From: Pseudomonas sp. ADAK18
GTDB lineage: Bacteria; Pseudomonadota; Gammaproteobacteria; Pseudomonadales; Pseudomonadaceae
Length of the DNA: 64,000 bases
Direction of reading: 5' to 3'
NCBI RefSeq assembly: GCF_012935695.1
Contig: NZ_CP052859.1
Span: 3,947,001-4,011,000 of the forward strand
This document shows positions 32,299-41,223 of this stretch, piece after piece. Positions within the stretch are counted from its first letter, which is position 1; the number at the start of each line of letters is the position of its first letter. Under the pieces are notes generated by a model. That model ran no database searches. It was not told the DNA's origin and was given only the letters and a program-made list of their open reading frames with translations. The translations under genes were made by a program, and so were the position numbers.

Positions 32299-33114
32299 CT
32301 AGGGTGTCCGGGCAGAATCGAGCGCCTGCGCCAACACCTGCTGGCAGCCGTGCACCAACGCGACCAGCGGGTCGCTCGCCCAGTGGGCGCCATAGAACCA
32401 GACTGAAGTCGCCGTCCCATCAGCATCGAGGCCGGTGGATACACATAGCTTGGGATGGGCTGAGGTGGCAGAGGGATGAAACGCAACACTTGACGCATCA
32501 GACACCAGCGCGTCCAGCCGCCCCTCCGCTACCCGATCATCAATCTCATTGCTCGAATCCAGAGTGAAGTGACGCGTGTCATCCAACCTGTGGGCCAATA
32601 CCGGCACCAACTGTGCACCGGCGTTGTTCAGCACCTTCAACACCCAAGTGAAATGCGCACTGTGTTCGATGGTTTGCCGGTCATTACCCGACAGATATTC
32701 ACTGGCAAAACCGATGCGACTGCCCGTCAGCAACGCGCAATTGCTCACGTTCCCGGGATTGACCACCGGAGGAATCTCCACCATCACCGGCCCCTCGGGA
32801 TCGGCTCCGCTCATGGCGATCAGTAAGAGTGCAGGATCACGCACCGTACTCATCATCGGCCCCGGCACGTCGAATCTGGGCAGGGGATTAACCAAGTGAC
32901 TGCGTGCAGTATCAAACTCAAGACTGCCCTGGCGGGCACTCGAATCGATAATCGCACCGCTGCCCAGGCTGCCAAATACCAACCGTGTGGGCTGCACGTG
33001 GTCATCTGTATTCGTCAGCGGGGGTGGGCAAGACAGGGGAACGGAATGCCCTTGCGACGATTTGAACGTGCATCCGGGCCCAAGCAGTACCACTTTGCCG
33101 CATTTACCATCCAT
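32299..33114 (-). CDS. Truncated, degenerate amidase-family protein
   Basis: 271 residues, about half the length of amidase-signature enzymes. PGPMMSTVRDPALLLIAMSG is the clear amidase block (GPM-RTV-D-ALLL) and VFGSLGSGAIIDSSARQG lies where the GGSSGG-Ser-cisSer-Lys core should be, but the catalytic Lys and the Ser pair are not conserved. Even so, it has a good RBS (GAGGAG) with a hairpin over it and an intact frame. It may be a decayed amidase or a non-catalytic derivative. Confidence 0.6.
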   Translation of the reverse strand: MDGKCGKVVLLGPGCTFKSSQGHSVPLSCPPPLTNTDDHVQPTRLVFGSLGSGAIIDSSARQGSLEFDTARSHLVNPLPRFDVPGPMMSTVRDPALLLIAMSGADPEGPVMVEIPPVVNPGNVSNCALLTGSRIGFASEYLSGNDRQTIEHSAHFTWVLKVLNNAGAQLVPVLAHRLDDTRHFTLDSSNEIDDRVAEGRLDALVSDASSVAFHPSATSAHPKLCVSTGLDADGTATSVWFYGAHWASDPLVALVHGCQQVLAQALDSARTP

Positions 33115-33125
33115 ACACGGTTACT

Positions 33126-33147
33126 CCTCGAAAACGCTATTTCGAGG
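33126..33147 (-). promoter_or_regulatory. Perfect 8-bp palindrome covering the RBS of the amidase-like gene
   Basis: CCTCGAAA (33126-33133) and TTTCGAGG (33140-33147) are exact complements around ACGCTA. On the minus strand the second arm includes the GAGG of the Shine-Dalgarno sequence, 12 bases before the ATG at 33114. It could be an RNA hairpin hiding the RBS or a repressor operator. Confidence 0.55.
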
Positions 33148-33238
33148 AATGATTGCACTCTTTTCTCACGCTTGTCGCAGGCCTGAAACACCTTGAAAAT
33201 CCCTTTTCCGCAGTGCCGTTACTGCAACCCTCACACGC

Positions 33239-34294
33239 TCATCCGCTGACGCGCGCTTCATTGCCGGTGTGCTCGACTTCCAGCCACCATGCCTGCCCGC
33301 GCTCCGGTTGATTGAGCATGAACGCCTGCCCCATGGGCGGCGTGGCAATCGACACATTGCGCTCCCAAGCCAGGGCCATGATGCGGTCAAAGGGTTCGTG
33401 CCAGGCATGGAACGCGAGGTCGAAGGTGCCATTGTGGATCGGCAGCAACCAGCGCCCCTTAAGATCGATATGGGCCTGCAACGTTTGCTCGGGCTGCATG
33501 TGAACGTGGGGCCAGTCGACATTGTAAGCACCGGTTTCCATCAAGGTCAGATCAAACGGCCCGTACTGTTCGCCGATGCGTTTAAAGCCATCGAAGTAGC
33601 CGGTATCGCCACTGAAAAAGATCCGTCGCGCACCATCGATCATCACCCACGACGCCCATAGCGTCTGGTTGCCATCAAACAGGCCGCGACCGGAGAAATG
33701 CTGGGCCGGAGTGGCGACAAAGCGGATGCCGTCCACTTCAGTGCCCTGCCACCAATCCAGCTGCCGCACTTTGCTGGCATCCACGCCCCATTTGATCAAC
33801 GTGTCGCCCACGCCCAGCGGCGCCAGGAAATGGCGGGTCTTCGCGGCCAGTTGCACCACGGCCTTGCGGTCCAGGTGGTCGTAATGGTTGTGGGAAAGAA
33901 TCACCGCTTCAATCGGCGGCAACTCTTCGAGGCTGATAGGGGGCTGGTGAAAACGCTTGGGGCCGGCCCAACTGAAGGGCGATGCACGCTCGGCGAACAC
34001 CGGGTCGGTCAGCCAGAATTTGCCGCGCATTTTCAGCAAGACCGTGGAGTGTCCAAGCCGAAATACGCTGTGATCAGGCGCAGCAAATAACTGTTCGCGT
34101 GTCAGCGGCTGCACCGGGATCGCGCCCACAGGCCGTGTGCTGCGAGGCTTATGGAAAAGCATTTTCCAGAAAATCTGCAAGGTCTTGCCAAAGCCCCCGT
34201 GCTGCACCGGGGTGTCATTGCTGAAGTGCCCCTGCTGCTGCTCCGAACGCTTAAGCGTTGAAGAAGGGTCGAGACGGGTTGAGATAGTGGCCAT
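33239..34294 (-). CDS. Metallo-beta-lactamase-fold hydrolase (RomA/NAPE-PLD-like)
   Basis: 351 residues. The metal motif HxHxDH is SHNHYDHLD (about 135-143), with further ligands in PAQHFSGRG, FFSGDTGYF and LPIHNGTFDLAFH. The pattern and length fit the family that includes N-acyl-phosphatidylethanolamine phospholipase D and bacterial outer-membrane-type RomA proteins. No signal peptide is seen; the N-terminus is charged. It is divergent from a TetR regulator with a palindromic operator between, so it is probably repressed by it. Substrate unknown. Confidence 0.9.
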   Translation of the reverse strand: MATISTRLDPSSTLKRSEQQQGHFSNDTPVQHGGFGKTLQIFWKMLFHKPRSTRPVGAIPVQPLTREQLFAAPDHSVFRLGHSTVLLKMRGKFWLTDPVFAERASPFSWAGPKRFHQPPISLEELPPIEAVILSHNHYDHLDRKAVVQLAAKTRHFLAPLGVGDTLIKWGVDASKVRQLDWWQGTEVDGIRFVATPAQHFSGRGLFDGNQTLWASWVMIDGARRIFFSGDTGYFDGFKRIGEQYGPFDLTLMETGAYNVDWPHVHMQPEQTLQAHIDLKGRWLLPIHNGTFDLAFHAWHEPFDRIMALAWERNVSIATPPMGQAFMLNQPERGQAWWLEVEHTGNEARVSG

Positions 34295-34327
34295 TACCGA
34301 GTGACTCCTGCCGACATGTCGGTCAAC

Positions 34328-34394
34328 AACTACACTGCACAGTGTAGTTTCAAGATTGCAACAAAATCTGTAGCAAGTAAACTACTGAGTGTAA
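34328..34394. promoter_or_regulatory. Operator between the hydrolase and TetR genes
   Basis: AACTACACTG (34328-34337) and CAGTGTAGTT (34340-34349) form a perfect 10-bp inverted repeat with two bases between. A second, imperfect copy ACTACTGAGTGTAA lies at 34381-34394 just before the TetR start. The spacing and symmetry fit a TetR-dimer operator controlling both genes. Confidence 0.7.
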
Positions 34395-34422
34395 TTTTCT
34401 CTCACAGAGCCGAAAGCAACCC

Positions 34423-35043
34423 ATGACCGCCCCCCTGCGCCTCACCGACCGTAAACGCGAAGCCATTGTGGCGGCTGCCATCGCCGAGTTTCGCGACAAC
34501 GGTTTCGAGGTCACCAGCATGGACAAGATCGCTGCCACCGCTGGCGTGTCCAAGCGCACCGTGTACAACCACTTCCAGAGCAAAGAAGAGTTGTTCACCG
34601 AGATTTTGCACAAGTTGTGGTCCAGCAGCGTGGCGCAACTGGACGTCAGCTACAACAGCGCACACCCCCTGCGCGACCAACTGCGTGTGCTGCTGGAGGC
34701 GAAGATGAAGATGATGTCGGACACCAACTTCCTAGACCTGGCCCGCGTGGCGATTGCCGCAACGATCCACTCCCCGGAACGGGCCCAGGACATCGTCAAC
34801 CGCCTGAGCGAACGGGAAGAAGGTTTTACCTTGTGGGTACGCGCCGCCCAAGAAGACGGCCGACTCAAGGCCGTAGACCCATGCTTCGCCGCCCATCAGG
34901 TACAAAGCCTGCTCAAGGCCTTTGCCTTCTGGCCGCAGATCACCCTTGGCCAGCCCATCCTCGACACCGCCACCCAAGCCAGCGTCGTCGAATCGGCAAT
35001 GGACCTGTTCCTGGCCGGCTACGAGATTGCCGAACAGCGCTGA
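34423..35043 (+). CDS. TetR/AcrR-family transcriptional regulator
   Basis: 206 residues. N-terminal HTH at about 10-55 with AIVAAAIAEFRDNGFEVTSM, DKIAATAGVSKRTVYNHFQS and KEELF, a textbook TetR pattern; the C-terminal domain is a helical ligand-binding region of the AefR-like sort (DLARVAIAATIHSPERAQD). Likely autorepressor and repressor of the divergent hydrolase gene. Confidence 0.93.
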   Translation: MTAPLRLTDRKREAIVAAAIAEFRDNGFEVTSMDKIAATAGVSKRTVYNHFQSKEELFTEILHKLWSSSVAQLDVSYNSAHPLRDQLRVLLEAKMKMMSDTNFLDLARVAIAATIHSPERAQDIVNRLSEREEGFTLWVRAAQEDGRLKAVDPCFAAHQVQSLLKAFAFWPQITLGQPILDTATQASVVESAMDLFLAGYEIAEQR

Positions 35044-35258
35044 TTCGCTCGCTCACCTCACCCACAGATCCTGTTGCAGGCACGACATCTGCATGTCGTT
35101 TTTGCTCTATTGCGGCCGTCTGCGACGCGAATGGCCTGGAAGGACACTGATTATTCCGGCGCGAATAACTGACAATATTCACCGGCATATCCGACCCTAA
35201 GTCTTCCCGATATCGCACACCGTCGTATCCGCAAAAAGAACATCTGACCCAGGAATCT

Positions 35259-36317
35259 ATGGAAAACCAACGAGGCAAAGGGCTGTCATTTGCCAGACGT
35301 ATCTACAGGCCAAGGATCATCGGCCTGGGCATCGGCTGCGTCAGTGTCGCTGCGGCTCTGTACCCGCTACAGATGCCAGGCTGGACCTGGGGCTTTTTGA
35401 TATTCAACGGGTTTGTCTGGCCGCACCTGGCGTATCAGCTCTCGACTCGCTCCGAATTCCCCTACCACGCTGAACGACGCAACATCCTGTACGACTCGCT
35501 GTGTGGCGGGTTCTGGGCTGCAACCACGCAGTTCACACCACTGACGGCCGTGACCATCCTGTCGATGATGACGATGAACAACTTCGCCGCCGGCGGTAAG
35601 CGCATGTTTATCCGCGGCACAGTGGCTCAAGTGGCTGGCGTCGGCCTGGCGTGGCTACTATTCGGCGTCAGCTTCAACGGCGATGTCAGCCTCACTGAGG
35701 TCTACGCCTGCCTGCCGATGCTGATGTTCTACCCAATGGCACTGGGTATGGTGTGCTACCGCTTGGCGATCAAATTGTCAGAACACAAGCGCGCCTTGAG
35801 TGCCCTGAGCCGCACCGACAGCCTGACCGGCCTGCTCAACCACGGATCCTGGAAAGACTTGCTGCACTTGAAGTTTCACAAGTGCCAGCAACAACACACA
35901 CAGGCCACCATCGCCCTGATCGATATCGACCACTTCAAACAGATCAATGACACTCACGGACATATCATCGGCGATGCGGTACTGCGCCAATTGAGTCTGG
36001 AGTTACGGCGCAATCTGCGGGAAAACGACCTGGCTGGGCGCTACGGGGGTGATGAGTTCTGTGTGATTCTTCCGAATATGCCGCTGGAGCAGGCAGCCCT
36101 GATCATGGACCGTATGCGGGAAGTGTTCAGCAACTACCGCAACCCCGAAATCCCCGAGCTGCGGGTCAGCCTGAGTATCGGCCTGGCGTCCTTTCGTCCC
36201 GCCTTCACCGACGCCGCGATGTGGCTCAATGCTGCGGATAAGGCGCTGTATGCCGCCAAAGACACCGGCCGCAATCGGGTCAACGTCGACGAGTACGTGA
36301 TCGCCCATTCCGCCTGA
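35259..36317 (+). CDS. Membrane diguanylate cyclase (MASE2-GGDEF, DgcC/AdrA type)
   Basis: 352 residues. The N-terminal 170 residues are a MASE2 membrane sensor with several hydrophobic segments (for example FLIFNGFVWPHLAYQL). The catalytic domain begins near 185 (LSRTDSLTGLLNHGSW) and has the active YGGDEF loop and the inhibitory I-site REND five residues before it, so the enzyme should make cyclic di-GMP and be feedback-inhibited. Domain order matches E. coli DgcC (AdrA), which controls cellulose. It stands alone. Confidence 0.94.
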   Translation: MENQRGKGLSFARRIYRPRIIGLGIGCVSVAAALYPLQMPGWTWGFLIFNGFVWPHLAYQLSTRSEFPYHAERRNILYDSLCGGFWAATTQFTPLTAVTILSMMTMNNFAAGGKRMFIRGTVAQVAGVGLAWLLFGVSFNGDVSLTEVYACLPMLMFYPMALGMVCYRLAIKLSEHKRALSALSRTDSLTGLLNHGSWKDLLHLKFHKCQQQHTQATIALIDIDHFKQINDTHGHIIGDAVLRQLSLELRRNLRENDLAGRYGGDEFCVILPNMPLEQAALIMDRMREVFSNYRNPEIPELRVSLSIGLASFRPAFTDAAMWLNAADKALYAAKDTGRNRVNVDEYVIAHSA

Positions 36318-36452
36318 AGTCGGTTTCATGACATCTCGTCCGATGAAGTGCGGCAGTTGGCGGCACACACCAGCGGCGACAGGAATCTTCATGTGTAAGG
36401 CTCGGTCTATAGTGCTTCACTGTGTTACTCAGACCGATGACTCGAGCCCGCC

Positions 36453-36980
36453 ATGACCCCAGACAAACCTGAAGTAGCCCCCGCCAGCAAAGTCGACCAC
36501 CTGCGGTTTCACCGCGCCCATGCTCACCTTGGGCCGACGTTTGGCACCGACACGTTTGCCCTGAAAGCCGAAGCTTTCGCCCGGTTCTTTGGCACGCCGA
36601 CCTTCCTGGGTGCGCAAACGGCAATTGTGATCCTTTGGGTCGTGCTCAACATGACCGGTGTCACGCACTTCGACGTCTATCCATTCATCCTCCTCAACCT
36701 GGCGTTCAGTCTGCAATCGGCCTACGCCGCGCCGCTGATTCTGCTGGCACAAACCCGCCAGGCCGCCCGGGACAAGGCCCAGTCCGATGCCGATGCGCAG
36801 CACCGTGAGGCCCTGGCCGTTGCTAACACCGAGCGTCAAGCCCAAGCGGCGCAGACCACCCGACAACTGATGGATCTGCTGGAGCAGAACACCCGGCTGA
36901 CGGAGATGACCAAGCAACTGACGGAGCGCATCGAAGGACTGACCTCGGAAATGCATGATCACTTTGTGCGCAAAACCTAA
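36453..36980 (+). CDS. DUF1003 membrane protein
   Basis: 175 residues. FGTPTFLGAQTAIVILWVVL and YPFILLNLAFSLQSAYAAPL are the two membrane helices of DUF1003, preceded by about 60 cytoplasmic residues and followed by a Gln/Ala-rich coiled-coil tail (about 110-170). Function unknown; related proteins are sometimes described as cyclic-nucleotide or metal associated, without proof. Confidence 0.88.
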   Translation: MTPDKPEVAPASKVDHLRFHRAHAHLGPTFGTDTFALKAEAFARFFGTPTFLGAQTAIVILWVVLNMTGVTHFDVYPFILLNLAFSLQSAYAAPLILLAQTRQAARDKAQSDADAQHREALAVANTERQAQAAQTTRQLMDLLEQNTRLTEMTKQLTERIEGLTSEMHDHFVRKT

Positions 36981-37000
36981 ACACACCCTCGATCAACGGT

Positions 37001-37109
37001 GGAAGTTGTCGAGCTTTAGCGAGGCTGCGATGACGTCGGCACAACCTACATTGATATTGCCTGAGCCACCGCTATCGCAGCCTCGCTAAAGCTCGACAAC
37101 TCCCACAAG
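37001..37109. repeat. Inverted repeat, GTTGTCGAGCTTTAGCGAGG type
   Basis: GTTGTCGAGCTTTAGCGAGG and its reverse complement CCTCGCTAAAGCTCGACAAC, each continued by GCTGCGAT/ATCGCAG, enclose about 45 bases. A third REP variant in this window, between convergent DUF1003 and LysR genes. Confidence 0.85.
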
Positions 37110-37179
37110 GGTTTCACTTAGCCGGTTAGATTTTTATCCCTTAAATGATTGGCGTCAGCCAAATGCGCCGGGTCATGCA

Positions 37180-38079
37180 TCACTTCTGTGTATGCCCTGG
37201 CAAGCGAACAGACCTTCCAAGCTCATCAAACAACGCCACCACCGAGCGCAACGCCCGACAATCGGGCCGCGTCAGCAGCCACAGGGCCGTGTCATGCCCT
37301 GCCAACGCCGGCCCCAAAGGCACCAGCCCCTGACCTTCCCCCAGCAAGTAATCCGGCAACGCCGCCACGCCCAGCCCCGCCCGCACCAACTCGGCAACCG
37401 AGAGCATGCTGTTGCAGCGATAACTGAGCACGACCCCAGGCAAGTGCTGACGGCGCCAAGCGACGGTGGGGTGATCCGGCAAAAAGTCATCCGGCGCAAT
37501 CCAGGCCAAGGCCGTCAGATCATCGGTTGCATGCTGTTGCACATACCGGGTGCTGGCACAGATCCGATAAGACACCGTGCCCAGGCAACGCCCCACCAGG
37601 TGCTCCGGCGGCGCTGTGGTCAGGCGCAAGGCGACGTCGGCATCACGCCGGCTGAGGTTGGCAAAATCGTTAGAGGTGCTCAGTTCCAGGGTCAGCGCCG
37701 GGTAGTTGGGCATGAACTGTCCCAGGGCCGGTAGGAGCAGGCCTTGCAACACTGAGTCGGTGCAGGTCAGGCGCACGGTGCCACTGATCACCTCACCGCC
37801 CTGCTCCACACCGATACGTGCGGCGTCCAGAGCCTGTTCGGCACGCTCTGCCTGTTCAGCCAAGGTAGTGGCCAGCGTCGTGGGCAAGTACCCGGCGCGG
37901 CTCTTTTCAAACAGGGTCTGGCCCAGGGCCGCTTCCAGCCGCCGCACCGCACGGAATACCGTGGACACATCAACCCGCAATAACCCCGCAGCCCGCCCCA
38001 GGGTGCCGCCGCGCACCAGGGCAAGGATCAGTGAAAGGTCGGGGTAGTCGATTCGATAGTGCGTCGCCGCATTAAGCAT
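37180..38079 (-). CDS. LysR-family transcriptional regulator
   Basis: 299 residues. HTH in LSLILALVRGGTLGRAAGLL and RVDVSTVFRAVRRLEAALGQ (about 10-55). ATG at 38079 (MLNAATHYRIDYPDLS) is chosen because longer starts overlap the divergent promoter. The divergent CTP-synthase-like gene starts 80 bp away and is the likely target. Confidence 0.88.
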   Translation of the reverse strand: MLNAATHYRIDYPDLSLILALVRGGTLGRAAGLLRVDVSTVFRAVRRLEAALGQTLFEKSRAGYLPTTLATTLAEQAERAEQALDAARIGVEQGGEVISGTVRLTCTDSVLQGLLLPALGQFMPNYPALTLELSTSNDFANLSRRDADVALRLTTAPPEHLVGRCLGTVSYRICASTRYVQQHATDDLTALAWIAPDDFLPDHPTVAWRRQHLPGVVLSYRCNSMLSVAELVRAGLGVAALPDYLLGEGQGLVPLGPALAGHDTALWLLTRPDCRALRSVVALFDELGRSVRLPGHTQK

Positions 38080-38159
38080 ATGGACCAGCGCCAATATTGA
38101 TTGCGTGAACGCCAATCTATAGTGAGCACCTGGACTCAACAAGCCATGGGGAACACGCG

Positions 38160-38861
38160 ATGAAAAAAACCACGCTGCACTTGGGATTGATTGGCGACTA
38201 CGACCCGCAAGTCACCGCGCACCAAGCCATTCCTGTGGCATTGCAACACGCTGGCGAGGTGCTGGGCCTAACGGTCCGTTTTGACTGGCTGACCACCGAC
38301 ACCATCAAATCCACCGAGCAATTTCAGGCCTTCGACGGCTTCTGGGCCGTCCCCGCCAGCCCCTATCGAGACCTGGACGGCGCGCTACTGGCCATCCGTT
38401 ACGCCCGCGAACAACAACGTCCGTTCCTCGGCACCTGCGGCGGTTTTCAACATGCTGTGCTGGAATATGCCCGCAACGTTCTGGGTTGGGCCGATGCCGA
38501 ACACGGAGAACTGGCGCCCGACGCACCGCGCGCAGTACTCACGCCCCTGAGCTGCGCCCTGGTGGAAGCAACCGACAGCATCCATCTACGGGAAGGATCA
38601 CGCATCGCCAAGGCCTACGGCACCCTCGACATCCAGGAAGGCTACCGCTGCCGCTACGGCGTTAACCCTGATTTTGAAAGCGCGCTGCTGGCGGGCGCTC
38701 TGCACGCCACCGGCCATGACGCCACCGGCGACTTGCGAGCGCTGGAGTTGGATGACCATCCGTTTTTTGTCGCCACCCTGTTCCAACCGGAGCGGGCAGC
38801 CCTTAAAGGCACCCTCCCGCCACTGGTCATTGCCTTGCTCAAGACCTGCCAGGAGGTATAG
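38160..38861 (+). CDS. CTP-synthase C-terminal-like glutamine amidotransferase
   Basis: 233 residues resembling only the amidotransferase half of PyrG. It starts THLGLIGDYDP-like (LGLIGDYDPQVTAHQAIP), keeps the nucleophile Cys in PFLGTCGGFQHAVLEYARN, but the catalytic His-x-Glu motif reads FQPE where true enzymes have HPE. This matches the group named CTP synthase C-terminal region-related (seleno)protein, whose activity is not known. Start and RBS are acceptable. It is divergent from a LysR gene, so it is probably inducible. Confidence 0.85.
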   Translation: MKKTTLHLGLIGDYDPQVTAHQAIPVALQHAGEVLGLTVRFDWLTTDTIKSTEQFQAFDGFWAVPASPYRDLDGALLAIRYAREQQRPFLGTCGGFQHAVLEYARNVLGWADAEHGELAPDAPRAVLTPLSCALVEATDSIHLREGSRIAKAYGTLDIQEGYRCRYGVNPDFESALLAGALHATGHDATGDLRALELDDHPFFVATLFQPERAALKGTLPPLVIALLKTCQEV

Positions 38862-38883
38862 ACCTGATGCACCACTGGACGAA

Positions 38884-38969
38884 GTGGGAGCTGGCTTGCC
38901 CGCGATGCAGACACCTCGGTCTATCAGACAGACCACAGTGATGCTATCGCAGGCAAGCCAGCTCCCACA
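38884..38969. repeat. REP doublet, GGGAGCTGGCTTGCC type
   Basis: GTGGGAGCTGGCTTGCCCGC on the left and ATCGCAGGCAAGCCAGCTCC on the right enclose a GC-balanced spacer with a small inner inverted repeat. Confidence 0.88.
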
Positions 38970-39003
38970 TTTTGATCTTCGTCATGCCAAAGATTGTGTC
39001 CGT

Positions 39004-39327
39004 TCAATTGACCAGGCTGCGTACCGCACTGATCTGTGGAATCTCCACGCGGCGCATATACACCCGCAGCGGTTCGGTGATGTTGATACGGTCATCGATG
39101 TTCTGGTCCAGCAGCAACTGGATGCGCTGGCGAGACAGCGTCATGGTCTGCTGATCGACGGGCTGCCAGACGAATTCGGCTGTGGGGATGATGCCGTCAT
39201 CGGCGACGTCCATGCCGAAGGAGTCTTCGCTGAATCGAACGATGTATTGACCGGTTTTGCGGTTCAGCCCAACGAAGCCGTTAAGTTGATCGGCGGCCTG
39301 GCAGATAAGCTCGGAGGTGATGCGCAT
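39004..39327 (-). CDS. Small conserved Pseudomonas protein (DUF2025-like)
   Basis: 107 residues starting MRITSELICQAADQLNGFVG; AGTGAGG before ATG at 39327 supports this start over the longer open frame. No signal peptide, membrane segment or catalytic motif. From memory it fits the DUF2025 family of small Pseudomonas proteins (PA1123 type), of unknown function. It is divergent from glpQ. Confidence 0.75.
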   Translation of the reverse strand: MRITSELICQAADQLNGFVGLNRKTGQYIVRFSEDSFGMDVADDGIIPTAEFVWQPVDQQTMTLSRQRIQLLLDQNIDDRINITEPLRVYMRRVEIPQISAVRSLVN

Positions 39328-39560
39328 GGTAAACCTCACTGAAAAGTCCCACGGGGACTGGAAAGATGGTTTACACGCGTGGCAAGAAAGGTATTGCCCT
39401 CTAATGGGGCAACTCGAACCAAGAGTACTGCAAAGTACGGCACAAAAGCGCAGAAAAATGGCCGATGCACACGTTAATGTCGGTTTGGTGATAGCGCCTT
39501 TCGCAATCAATTGTTAAAAAGGAGCCCTTCTGACGCTACCTCCACGAAAGGACCTCGCCT

Positions 39561-40685
39561 ATGCCTGCCACGTTTACCAAGAGTGCCCTGCTGCTCGCCC
39601 TGATGTTGGGCCTTGGCCACGCACAGGCTAGCCCGATCAGCCCGGTTGAATTGGCGACCAATGAGGGTATCCCTCATCCAGCGGTGATTGCCCACCGTGG
39701 CGCGTCCTTTGACGCACCGGAATCCACTGCCGCGTCCTACAAAGTCGCCCGTGACCTGGGTGCCGACTACCTGGAAATGGACCTGCAACGCAGCAAGGAC
39801 GGCGTACTGTTCGCTCTCCACGACAACAACCTGCAACGCACCACCGACGTGGCCACCAAGTTCCCTGATCGCAAGGACAGCCCGGCCAACGAATTCACCT
39901 GGGAAGAACTGCAAACCCTCGACGCCGGCAGTTGGTTCAACGCGGCCTACCCGGATCGGGCGCGGCCGGGTTTTGTAGGATTGAAGATTCAGTCCCTCGA
40001 CCAAATCATCAAAATTGCCGAAGGCAACCCGCAACACAAGCCTGGCCTATACATCGAAACCAAGGAGCCAAAACAGTTTCCTGGAATCGAAGCCGACCTG
40101 AAAAACAAGCTGCTGGACAAGGGCTGGTTGAGCTCCGCCGGCTCCAAACTGGGTAAGAGCAACACCGGCGTGGGCCAGGGCAAGGGTCGTGTAGTGCTGC
40201 AAACCTTCGAGAAGGACAGCCTCAAAGAACTGCAAAAGGAAATGCCCAACACCCCGAAAATCCTGCTGTTGTGGGTAGGCGAAGGCAGCATCGAGCCCAA
40301 ATCCAAGGTGACCTTCGCCGAGTCCGGCGAACCCACCAAGGCCGCTTACTACGCCAAGCAAGAGCCGAAAGACAACGCCGAGTTCGAAAAATGGATCGAC
40401 GAGGCCAAGAGCCTGGGCGCCATCGGCACCGGCCCGTCTGCGCTGCTGACTAATCTGGGCGATCAGAGTTATTCGGACCTGGTCCAGCCATGGATGAACC
40501 AGATGACCCACGACAAGGGCATGCTGGTGCACGTCTACACCGTCGATGAGCCGGTGGACTTCAAGAAGGTGATGGACGCAGGCGTCGATGGCATCTTCAC
40601 CAACCGCGCTGGCGAACTGCTGAAGTACTACAAGCGCTGGCCGTCTTCGAGCGTGTCGGATCTGCTGCAGGACAATGGTTACTGA
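39561..40685 (+). CDS. glpQ: Glycerophosphodiester phosphodiesterase (GlpQ type)
   Basis: 374 residues with signal peptide MPATFTKSALLLALMLGLGH ending AQA, so it is periplasmic. It hydrolyses glycerophosphodiesters to glycerol 3-phosphate and an alcohol. Active-site residues are visible in IAHRGASFDAPEST, DYLEMDLQ (metal ligands) and LFALHDNNLQRT. The C-terminal TIM-barrel strand VHVYTVDEPVDF is intact. AAAGGAC precedes the start. Single gene; phosphate regulation is possible but no Pho box is assigned. Confidence 0.93.
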   Translation: MPATFTKSALLLALMLGLGHAQASPISPVELATNEGIPHPAVIAHRGASFDAPESTAASYKVARDLGADYLEMDLQRSKDGVLFALHDNNLQRTTDVATKFPDRKDSPANEFTWEELQTLDAGSWFNAAYPDRARPGFVGLKIQSLDQIIKIAEGNPQHKPGLYIETKEPKQFPGIEADLKNKLLDKGWLSSAGSKLGKSNTGVGQGKGRVVLQTFEKDSLKELQKEMPNTPKILLLWVGEGSIEPKSKVTFAESGEPTKAAYYAKQEPKDNAEFEKWIDEAKSLGAIGTGPSALLTNLGDQSYSDLVQPWMNQMTHDKGMLVHVYTVDEPVDFKKVMDAGVDGIFTNRAGELLKYYKRWPSSSVSDLLQDNGY

Positions 40686-40766
40686 GTCAGTGTGCCATTA
40701 AGGATGAGTTAAGTTGCACCGGTTAATCTGGCGCCACTTAAACAGCTCACCCCAAGGACCCACATC

Positions 40767-41072
40767 ATGAAGAACCTTACCGCCCTGTTCGCTGCCGCCG
40801 CCCTGACCCTCACCGCGGGCCTCGCCCAAGCCGACGTTCGTCCGGACCAGATTCCGAGCCTGCTCAAATCCGGCGACGTCATGGCGTTCGAGAAGCTCAA
40901 TAGCGTCGCCCTGGCCAAGCACGCTGGCGCCACCATCAACGACACCGAACTGGATCACGAAGCCGACCGCCTGGTCTACGAGGTCGACCTGACCGACACC
41001 ACCGGCAAGAAGTGGGACGTGAAACTGGACGCCAAGACCGGCGAAGTCCTGGAAAACAAGCAAGACACCTGA
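40767..41072 (+). CDS. Periplasmic PepSY-domain protein
   Basis: 101 residues: signal peptide MKNLTALFAAAALTLTAGLA, then a single PepSY domain (DQIPSLLKSGDVMAFEKLNS, and YEVDLTDTTGKKWDVKLDAK). PepSY domains are thought to inhibit or bind peptidases or act in sensing. A terminator follows. Such small proteins are often next to two-component or membrane sensors, but none is here. Confidence 0.9.
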   Translation: MKNLTALFAAAALTLTAGLAQADVRPDQIPSLLKSGDVMAFEKLNSVALAKHAGATINDTELDHEADRLVYEVDLTDTTGKKWDVKLDAKTGEVLENKQDT

Positions 41073-41083
41073 TTTGCCCTCTC

Positions 41084-41121
41084 AAAAACGCCGCGCCGCC
41101 CTCGGGTCGCGCGGCGTTTTT
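41084..41121 (+). terminator. Rho-independent terminator after the PepSY gene
   Basis: AAAAACGCCGCGC and GCGCGGCGTTTTT pair around CGCCCTCGGGTC, with T residues after the stem. Confidence 0.9.
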
Positions 41122-41223
41122 ATGCGCCTCTTGAAACTGTCACAAAACCGTCAAATCCACTTGCCATGATGCGCTCAAGTGAACCTGTGAAATTTCCTAC
41201 AGGCGCTTTCCCTGCGAGCCTCC

